Below are positions 56,463-64,000 of a stretch of 64,000 nt of DNA, in pieces. The first letter of the stretch is position 1. Every line of letters begins with the position of its first letter. The translations under genes were made by a program, and so were the position numbers. The DNA is from Corinectria fuckeliana. Its lineage: Eukaryota; Ascomycota; Sordariomycetes; Hypocreales; Nectriaceae. The DNA is taken from assembly GCA_019137255.1 (NCBI GenBank), contig WPDH01000137.1, positions 1-64,000 on the forward strand. The letters are read 5' to 3'. The notes below the pieces were generated by a model. It searched no databases, had not been told where the DNA came from, and saw only the letters and a list, made by a program, of their open reading frames with translations.

Positions 56463-57802
56463 ATGAGGAAAATGAAGTGTCTTCTATCGAAGCGATGCTC
56501 ATCAAATCGGCATGTGTCGCCTGCTCCGAGTTCTGCAGCCTCGTCGAATTCAAAACATATAGCCGAGGCAGACTCATCCAACGCAGGCTCGGCCGAATTT
56601 CTTTGCCTTTCCAGTCTCGGACAGCTGCCTTTCGATATCCGGCACCAGATCTTTCTTGCAGTGGACACCATCGACGACCTAGGCGCCTTGGTGTATGCTT
56701 CGCCCACTTACCATCGACAATACCTCCTGCGGCGAGGGTTCTGGCTATGGCGATGCCTGTGGCTGAAGATGGGCCATGTCGTCACTGATGCGTACACTGT
56801 GAACCTCTGCGGCTCACCCAGCTTTCAGCAGGATCGCACCAGGCAACAGGTCCTAGAATTTATCGCTGCTCATTTTTCACAACGCTCAACGACTACTGAG
56901 GTACTATCTGCCTTGCCGAATACAGACGAGATCATACAAATTGCGGCTTTTCACTCTTCCACTATCCGACCAATACTGTATCAATACGTCACTTGGACCC
57001 GGAGTAACCTTGGCGCTCTGTCTATGCCGGACCAGCTAAGCGAGACCGAGCGAATGCGGGTACTGCGCGGTTTATACCGCTTTCAAATATTTTGCAACCT
57101 CTTCGGCTGCTGGCGTGGCGACTCGCGGCCAACCCTTAGGGCGGAGAAAAGACTCGGCTTGTTTCTCAGCATTTACGAGCCATGGGAGATTGAGGAGATT
57201 ATCTGCGTAAGCTTCTTTGCGGATTCTAAAATCTAGAGCGTGTTTGATGAAGTTGAGCGGGATCTACATCCTGATAATCCTAGGTTCGACGCTGAAAGGA
57301 TGGATCTCTTTACCCCGGATGGTGCAGCCCAGCTTGATAATTATGGTAGGATTTGCCTTCATTTGAAGTCAGATCTAGAAGGCTTATACTTATTGATTTG
57401 TCTCCAGCCGAGAGAGAATGGTGTAGAAATGGAGCGGTGTCATTAGGATTGACCCATTTATGTGCCGTGCTCAAAGCACGGGATCATTCCGAACTGGTCG
57501 AAACGGCATCAAAGACCTTAGTTTCAGTAGGCGAGGGCTGGATGCTCGAAACTACGGATGAATGGACGCAAGAAAGACGACACGAGAGCCAGTATTCTGA
57601 TCGCGACGGGGCTCAGGATCGTCGAGACAAAATGCCCTTCATAGGTGATGGAGCCGATTCACCTCCGCTGCCATGGACCATCATTTGGCGGGAGACGTAT
57701 AGCAATATCTACGGCTATTGCATACCCGATCACCTGCGTAGTTGGGGATATGTTATATGGGATGCTTGTCGCTTGGTTGATTCTGGTGTCTTGACTGTCT
57801 AA
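56463..57802 (+). pseudogene. F-box-like fungal protein with in-frame stop
   Basis: Open from MRKMKCLLSKRC. An F-box-like segment LGQLPFDIRHQIFLAVDTID then LVYASPTYHRQYLLRR occupies residues ~55-90. Then helices (RMRVLRGLYRFQIFCNLFG, LSIYEPWEIEEIICVSFFAD) follow. At codon 258 (57234-57236) a TAG interrupts, and the same frame goes on with VFDEVERDLHPDNPRFDAER. After a normal 62-nt intron (57346-57407) it ends in YSNIYGYCIPDHLRSWGYVIWD and a stop at 57802. In total 425 aa would be coded without the TAG. The TAG also ends a 30-nt segment starting GTAAGC, which could be a very short in-frame intron; 30 nt is below normal fungal introns, so a nonsense mutation is preferred. F-box proteins recruit substrates to SCF ligases. 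Targets unknown. Confidence 0.65.
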
Positions 57803-58072
57803 AATCAGCAATGGAAAGCGGTGTATAGTGGTGAAGATGACGATCCGAAAGATGACTTGCATTGGGTGTGAGGCTGAGGAGAAATGAAATCCAAGAGCGA
57901 GCAGGAAAGACAAGTGGCTTCCTTGGCAACGGAGAGATTTGGTGGAGCCTGGAATTTCCTAAGAACAGTGAAATGGGAGATTCCCTTACGCCAAGTCTGG
58001 TAATACACATTTTTTACAAAATGTTACAACATCCCCTTCCCGACTTTCTCGCGCCTCTTGTCCGTTTCAAAG
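57803..58072. other. Intergenic between convergent genes
   Basis: 3' flanks of the F-box-like gene and of the small membrane protein. Minus-strand frames overlapping here are not supported by motifs. Confidence 0.45.
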
Positions 58073-58423
58073 TCACTCTTGCGGAGGTTTACTGCCACCC
58101 TTCCACCAGCGCCAGATCGTTTGGCACCAAAACCAAGTCTCGATACTGCCAAAAATGCTCAGAATAACCAGGAGGAAAATCTTCATCTTCTTGCTGACAC
58201 CAAGGGCTTCAAAGCTGAAGGCTGGATAAGATGGATTGGTAGAGTCCGGGGTTTGGGAGTCCAATCGACTCTTTGTCTTTCCTGCGTCGGGCTTCTTTTT
58301 AAGTAGTAAACGGCTTTGTGTCGAAAACGATTGTGGGACAGTGATTAGTTGTGAGCGTGACATAGTCTGGGAAACCCGAGGCGTCAGTCGTGTGTGGACT
58401 AGACTGTTGGTGACGGAGCGCAT
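58073..58423 (-). CDS. Small mitochondrial-type single-span membrane protein
   Basis: Single exon, 116 aa. The first ~45 residues are basic and Ser/Thr/Arg-rich (HTRLTPRVSQTMSRSQ), like a mitochondrial presequence. The end SFEALGVSKKMKIFLLVILSIFGSIETWFWCQTIWRWW is one transmembrane helix flanked by an aromatic and basic tail. I recall short fungal mitochondrial proteins with a FEDLG…KIVVIAALSI…ETxFW layout; the similarity is by eye. Function unknown; possibly an inner-membrane assembly or respiratory accessory protein. A plus-strand frame covers the same DNA but has no motif. The start at 58423 is the only Met giving the full presequence. Confidence 0.6.
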   Translation of the reverse strand: MRSVTNSLVHTRLTPRVSQTMSRSQLITVPQSFSTQSRLLLKKKPDAGKTKSRLDSQTPDSTNPSYPAFSFEALGVSKKMKIFLLVILSIFGSIETWFWCQTIWRWWKGGSKPPQE

Positions 58424-59386
58424 TTTGAAGTGTACAGGTGCGGTGTTTGCAGTAGTGGCGGTGGTAACGAGGCAAGCTTCAAAATGCAGGGAAAATGCGA
58501 GTCCTCAAAACGAAGAGGCGAAGCTCCGTGTATCTAATATGAGATGTTTTGCACGAGGTAGTCTAGAGAGCATTTTTGGATTCCGGGAGCTGACACGATG
58601 TCATCTCCATCACGTGACTCGGAGCATCTTGATGAGTCATGCTACGAAATTGGCCATGAGGGAAATTTGTCCCGGAACATCCGGAGCCATCTCGAGATTT
58701 ATGAAGAGAGAGAAACAAAGCCTTGCCAACTCGCTCCTGTGAACCATTGGCTTCGATGACTACACAGCATAAACACCCAAGTAAAGGAGGGAACCAAGCT
58801 CTGTATCTCTACACCTTCCACGCTGTTATCTCAGTAGCGGATAGACTAACAGCTAGGACCTCGTATACGTTGTGGGCTAATAATAGTACGAAAACGCCCC
58901 CTGTCTCGAGAATGACCAAATCACCTCCTTTCCGATCAACCAAGCCTTGATCTTGACATCTCAAGATCCCACCCCGCCAGCCCGCCTTGTCATCGAAACC
59001 CCATGGGCACAACGGCCAGATGATGCAAAATAGCGTCCTTTCTTGCGGGGTTAAACAACAACGACCTCCATCGTCTCTTGCTCTAGCGAGCCACACGTGC
59101 TGTGGGGGACCAATAGAAGGGCGTATTACCCCGGATTGCACCTCCACGGCCCACAACAAAGGCAGTGCTAAAGGGGCCGGATAAGGGGACGGCAGATGAG
59201 TCTGGCACGTCTGGCTCCGCAACGCATGAACTTGGCCCCTGGTTTCTCGGGCGCGACGCGGAACTGGGTTTCGGACTCTGGCCTCATCATACCTACATCA
59301 TCTTCCCCAGCCGCGAGAATCTCCTGTTTGGCGAGCCAGAACCTCTTCCTCCCCCCTCTCCTGCTGCCCTGCTGGTCCCGCTGACG
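58424..59386. other. Divergent promoter region; no gene seen
   Basis: Lies between the small membrane protein and the CTF1-like regulator. The regulator frame is open upstream to 59165 without conservation. No specific site recognised. Confidence 0.45.
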
Positions 59387-62300
59387 ATGGACTCCCCGGC
59401 CCCCGGCCAACAAGACACGGCGCTGCACGAGATTGATCTGGGCCCTGAAGTGGGCGCGACCAACCGAGCCCAGAAAACCCATTCGACAAGGGCCAAGAAG
59501 CGGGCATCGCGCGCATGCCTGCCGTGCCGGTCTCGGAAAGTGAGGTGCATCTTGACCAGCTCCGCCGAGCCGTGCATCAATTGCCGGCTGGACGAGAAGG
59601 AGTGCGTCTTTATTGCGAGGTCCAAGTTCTCGTGCGTGTGAAGCCTCTCGTAGCGTTGCTTCATCTTGGCTGACAGCTTCCAGGAGGGGGACATCCCGCC
59701 ATGCTCCTGTTGCGCCCAAGGAGGTTCCGGAGGCCCCGGAGCCGCCCCTCGATGACTTCAACGTCTTCGGTGACGAGCTTGCGCTGCCCGCCAACGAAGA
59801 CGAAGGTCAACTACCACTGCCCGTCGATCCCATGTCGGTAGACATCGCATTGCCATCACTGCCAAACAACCTCGTCGACTATGGCCATGGTAAGACAAGG
59901 CTTGCGCCCCCTCCCGAGTCACCAGCTAACCCTCTAGCCCAGAGTCCATAGATTCCCTCGCCCTCCCAGACTTCTCGTCTGCCTTCCCCGACTCAATAAT
60001 CCCGGAGTGTCCATGGACGTCGCAGGAAGGATCACAGCGACTCTTGTTCGACTCCACCAACCCGGACTATTCCATCCTCGAAGCCCCCAAGGTTCACAGC
60101 CTCTCGCCCGAAGACCTCGACTATCTGTACAAGCAAGGATGTTTCGTCGTGCCGCAGAGGAACATCCTCAACGAGTTTATTCAACAGCACTTCTTGCACA
60201 TCCATCCAATGCTTCCCATGCTGAACGAGGCCGACTTCTGGGCACTCTATCACCCGCAGCAAGCGGAGGGTGCCTCTGGGGAGAGAATGCCGCTCATCGT
60301 CCTCCAAGCGATTCTGTTTACTTCTTGCAGCGTGAGTTGGACTTGCCTCGCTACACTGGGATGTACTGACACGGTCAGTTTGTATCCAGGAACACAATCG
60401 AGACTCTCGGGTTCAAATCCGTCCATGATGCAAAATCCTCCTTTTACAAACGGGCCAAGGTAGATCAATCTCTCCAATGAACACACTCAGAGACTAACTT
60501 GCAAAGCTCATTTATGATTTCGGGCTGGAAACTTCATCAATCTCATTAGCCCAAGCGGCACTGCTTCTTTCACACTCACACTTGATCCCACTGCCGCATG
60601 GAGGATGCAAGCAACTCAGCTCAATGTGGCTTGGCATCGCAACCCACTATGCCCGCGACGCAGGCGCTCATCGCTACCAATCGATCCTAACGAGCGACCG
60701 TCCCATATCCGCCGAGCAGAAGAAGCTCAGCGCAGCCCTCAAGCGGCTATGGTGGTGTTGCATCATCCGCGACCGGCTGATGCCCTTGACGTCGCGCCGG
60801 ACCATCAAGATCACGCACGCCAACTTCAACTTCACGGGGAATCCAGTCCTCGGCATCGCCGATCTTTCCGACGAGTTTGACAAGTCCAGCGTCTACGATC
60901 CGACCACGAAACGCTTCCTCGCCGAGATCCTAGCGAAGCTTGTGGAGCTCTGTGTTATACTCACGGAGGTGCTTACTCTGACATTTCCCATGTATGACGA
61001 TCTTTCCAGGGCTGCTTCGCATCCCGCGACCGAGGACAGTCGAATTGGGGACTGCAGAATGGCCTTGCGGCGGTGGTACAGCACCGTGCTGCGGATCCAG
61101 TCGGCCCCAAGCGGAAACGTTCTCAAGCATGCTGAGGTTTCTGGCTCTCCGAAAAGCTCTCCCGTGCTATTCATCAACCTCTTAGAGATGTACTACCAGT
61201 GAGTCTGCTTTTCAAGTCACCGAGAGGTCACAACTGACCCCAATGCGCAGTTCCGCAAGAATGGCTCTCTGCCACTATGAGATACTGTACTGCAATCTCG
61301 CAGCACCGTCTCTACGTCTAGGCCACCCGGCCACAGATACATACGAAAGCAGTAATGAACTCCAAGGCGCAGTCTCGCAGGTTACGCAGTGTCTCAGAAA
61401 GCTCGTCCGCTACGGTCTCGTCTGCTGGCTCCCTATTAGCGCGTAGGTCATCCTCTCTCAACAGATGTGATCGCCACTAACGTCTCAGTGTTGGTTGTAC
61501 GGCATTCCCCCTAGCTCTGCAGATCATCGACGTCAAGTTGTTCAACTCGACAAACTATCCGGCCTCGGCTTCCAATCCCTTGTTCGCGCAGCATAAGCAG
61601 CAGCAGCTCAATGTGCTGGTCGAGGCAATGAAATCGTACAGGCCACGGTACGACGGCGTAGACTGGGTAACTCGAGCCGCCCGCTTCATTGTCGACCTGG
61701 CACAACAGCATGTTCCCGCTATCAGGACTCGGAACGGCAACCCGATATCGAGCTGGACGGAAATGCTGCAGCTTCAACCGAAATACTATCTGCGCTTGGC
61801 CATGACGATGGATTTGAGCATCCGCAATGGCAGGTTGCCAGTCGAAAGCGACTTTCCCCAATGTTTACGTGGGATTTTTCACAAGAGACTGGATCTATCT
61901 CCGCTCAGTGCCCACCTGATGCTTCCGAATCCCAACAGCCCAGTTGAGACCGTTGATAGCGATTCAAGGGTTGAGAGTGCACAGCCCGGGAAGAATAGTA
62001 GCCACAGGGAGGAATTCGCAAGCGCACATCAAACATCTATAACGAGGCCCAGGGGCGAGCATGATGTTGTGATTCCAGATGGAGGTACCAAAACGGGCGT
62101 TGTTGGCGAGGACTTGATCGATTTTGATGAAACAGTTTGGGGGATTTCCAGTGGCACTTCAACGACAAACACCAAGGAGACAGACTCGACAGCCAGCCTG
62201 CACGATGAACCGAATCCTTCCATCATGGGATCGGATTTCAACGCTGCTTTTTTCCCTTCAGGTGGTACTAGGCAGTTCGGCAGCGAGATAGGAGAAGGCT

Positions 62301-62419
62301 GCTCACCATGTCTATCCCTGAGCCCAGTCCAGTGGGGTGCTGGGTTTTCCAATTATGAGGGTGTACCACTTGGCTATGCTCCCGAAGATTCAGTCATGGA
62401 ACGATTTTTGGAGATATGA
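59387..62419 (+). CDS. Zn2Cys6 transcription factor, CTF1/AmdR-like
   Basis: Seven exons: 59387-59631, 59684-59889, 59943-60331, 60379-60459, 60507-61198, 61251-61442 and 61489-62419; 911 aa. The zinc cluster ACLPCRSRKVRC then CINC and EKEC has Cys at 44, 47, 54, 63, 66 and 73, with a basic run TRAKKRAS before it. The fungal-specific middle domain is clear: YLYKQGCFVVPQRNILNEFI, HIHPMLPMLNEADFWALYH, SFVSRNTIETLGF, FYKRAKLIYDFGLE, LKRLWWCCIIRDRLMPLTSR and FPMYDDLSRAA. These recall the cutinase-regulator CTF1 and AmdR group, which control lipid/cutin or amide use; targets here are unknown. The C-terminal 190 residues are Ser/Asp-rich, as in activation domains. In intron 1 the GTGCGT donor (59632) was preferred to an earlier weak one; in intron 2 the second AG (59942) avoids a stop. 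Six short introns (46-53 nt). Confidence 0.88.
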
Positions 62420-62506
62420 GACGGAGCTTATATGACACGGCCTAGGGTATTCAGGTTGCAGCAGAGATGGAGGACGAGGATTTGAGTACGCAAGGGTAAG
62501 AAACAT

Positions 62507-62519
62507 GGGGGGGGGGGGG
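62507..62519 (+). repeat. 13-bp G homopolymer
   Basis: Thirteen G in a row, 87 bp past the stop of the CTF1-like gene. Together with the poly-G/NN site near 4.5 kb it marks a place where length is unreliable. Confidence 0.8.
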
Positions 62520-62839
62520 CTTAAACGACTATACTGGGTACGCCGGTTCGCGAACGAAAGATGTATTTAGCTTAAGATGAAGAGAAGATGACGAATAGCA
62601 GAATTATGTGCTCCCATATATATGTCAGACTGGTCCCGTCAAGGGGGAAGTAAGTGAAATTTATGTCAACCCTGTGCTCCATTTTTGAGCCGCGCGGCTC
62701 GCGTTCCCTTATTAAAGCTCCATCACCATGTACGTCAGTCAAACACGGCTATTTGCAGGGAGATTGCCTCATGCTCCACCAACCACGTCACCCAGCGAGC
62801 AAGTGTACGCGCGGTGTCCCTGTCAAGCCGCGTGGTCAT

Positions 62840-63400
62840 CTACATGTTGACGAGGATGGCTGCACCACCCATGAGAGCCCCCATCGCCACGGCAGCGGTG
62901 GGCATGGCACCGGCGTCGTCGCCAGTGGAGGTGCTCTGGACGGAGCCCGCAGTGCCGCTGACAGAGTCTGTGCCAGCAGAGTCTGTGCCAGTGGAAGACT
63001 CCTCAGCAGCCTCGGTACCAGTGCCGGTGCTGGTGCTGTCCGCTTGGCTGGCGGGGGTGGCGGTGGCGAGCGTCGTGTTGGCGGTGGCGACGGCGCCCTT
63101 GGCCGTTCCCGTAGCACTGGCCGCCGCGAGCGCTGACGAGGCGGCGGCGTTAATGCTCGCGGCTGCTTTGGACACCTCGGCGGCGGCGCTGCTCCACGCT
63201 GCGTTGGCCACGGCATTGGCAGACGAGGCATACGCCAGGGCCGTGGTGTCGTAGACGTAGGTGACGGTGTCGGTGCTGGCCTGTGGGAGCAGGTCTGTCA
63301 GTCATCTTCGGCTGGGTCGTTGAAGATCAAGCCCGTGGAGGCAACGTACCTGGGCCGAGGCAGCGAGAACACAGGCGAGAGCGGCAGTAGACAGCTTCAT
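62840..63400 (-). CDS. GPI-anchored Ala/Ser/Thr-rich surface protein
   Basis: Exons 63350-63400 and 62840-63280, 163 aa. A signal peptide MKLSTAALACVLAASAQ spans the first exon. The mature part starts STDTVTYVYDTTALAYA, then is a long Ala/Ser stretch (EVSKAAASINAAASSALAAA) and a Thr/Ser/Gly/Glu-rich O-glycosylation-type region. It ends in GDDAGAMPTAAVAMGALMGGAAILVNM-like hydrophobic sequence after small residues, the typical GPI signal. So it is expected on the plasma membrane or wall. No enzyme domain and no cysteines in the mature part. The 69-nt intron (63281-63349; GTACGT, CTGAC, CCACAG) is needed to attach the signal peptide. The role is unknown; such proteins are often adhesins or structural wall components. 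A plus-strand frame (62654-63136) is its shadow. Confidence 0.82.
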
Positions 63401-64000
63401 GTTTGCGGTGTTGACAACGTAACTGATTAGAATTATTGGCTTGGTAGTAGAAGAAAGCAGGGCAAACGACAGATGGCAATGGATGGAGAAAGAAGAACAA
63501 TGGAAAGATGAGTTCGGGTCCTTTTATGTTTATCTTACAGTTTGTTCTCGTACGCACACTCTCGTGATGCTAACAAACATGCCCCGGTTCCCTGGAACCT
63601 GCCCCGGCCTCCCCATTATCGACGGACCCGGTCATCTTCATTGATAGGAGCCACCTGATGAGGTGCACAGCTGTAGGTGGAGTGACTTTGCTGCTTCTGC
63701 GTAATGCACTGAGCATTGGAGCCCCTGCAGTTGCAAGGTGACGCGTACTTTGCGAATGCCGCTAGGGTATGGGAAGAGCTTTTGCGGAGTTCCAGCCGGT
63801 CAATGTGCCGGAGTCCCGAGTTCGTGTCCTTTCAAAGCGTATCGCTTGTGTGCTTGAGGGCTGAGTTGAGCATAGTCCCTTCTGCGCGAACGATGGCTAC
63901 GAAAAAGATTCATGTATCAGGGTCCTGACTTGAATCCTCGAGTGTGCCCTGTAATTCCTGGATTGTCGACCATAAGGGGAAATGGAAAGTTCAGGGGCAT
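63401..64000. other. Promoter of GPI protein; no gene seen
   Basis: 5' flank of the GPI protein gene to the window edge. Frames at 63441-63644 and 63716-63928 have no motif. Confidence 0.45.

Noticed and set aside
58236..58742. 168-codon plus frame
   Set aside because: Overlaps the minus-strand small membrane protein, which has a presequence and membrane helix; the plus frame has no motif.
59168..59794. 208-codon minus frame over the zinc cluster exon
   Set aside because: Antisense of a clear Zn2Cys6 domain; no support.

Overview
The window is nuclear DNA of a filamentous ascomycete (Pezizomycotina). The grounds are monocistronic genes on both strands, many GT-AG introns of about 46-70 nt with CTAAC/CTGAC-type branch sites, fungal-specific families (two Zn2Cys6 regulators, RTA1, NmrA-like, pisatin-demethylase-like P450, alcohol oxidase, a CE8 pectin methylesterase, a URC4/DUF1688 protein), and AT-rich TpA-dense islands like RIP-degraded repeats. 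The pectinase, P450 and secreted proteins fit a plant-associated lifestyle. That lifestyle is an inference. I saw no rRNA, tRNA or CRISPR.

Layout. 1-1245 is an AT-rich island. 2.5-6 kb: a coiled-coil protein, a poly-G/NN assembly junction and an ankyrin protein. 6.8-10.1 kb: decayed sequence (AAA+ ATPase fragment, glutathione transferase pseudogene) with two small zinc-binding-type genes. 11-12.3 kb: a kinase-like protein. 14.4-17 kb: an 11-exon alcohol oxidase, followed by a frameshifted metallo-beta-lactamase-like gene. 18.7-22.8 kb is mostly non-coding with remnants. 22.9-27.4 kb: RTA1 protein, Zn2Cys6 regulator and NmrA-like protein. 28.8-31 kb is gene-poor and carries a hAT-type MITE. 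31.8-33 kb: pectin methylesterase. 34.3-39.9 kb: a broken NmrA-like gene, an Old-Yellow-Enzyme-type oxidoreductase and a P450. 41.3-45.7 kb: methylmalonate-semialdehyde dehydrogenase, convergent URC4 and a Gfd2-like protein. 47-51.3 kb: a second AT-rich island, a secreted cysteine-containing protein and a large secreted six-hairpin glycosidase. 51.5-63.4 kb: a frameshifted SDR, a class I glutamine amidotransferase, an F-box-like gene with an in-frame stop, a small membrane protein, a CTF1-like Zn2Cys6 regulator and a GPI-anchored protein.

How the genes may work together. Pectin methylesterase releases methanol from pectin and alcohol oxidase oxidises methanol; both lie within about 18 kb. URC4 belongs to uracil catabolism, and MMSDH can consume malonate semialdehyde, a C3 compound of pyrimidine breakdown; they lie tail to tail 107 bp apart. 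Neither link is proven.

Four otherwise well-preserved genes each carry a single lesion: an extra G, a 4-bp duplication, a missing base, and an in-frame TAG. They could be young pseudogenes or, for the homopolymer cases, assembly errors. The hAT-type MITE, the secreted protein beside the AT island and the URC4/MMSDH pair are the most interesting items. All gene models were spliced by hand by matching reading frame, splice signals and remembered family patterns; no database was searched.
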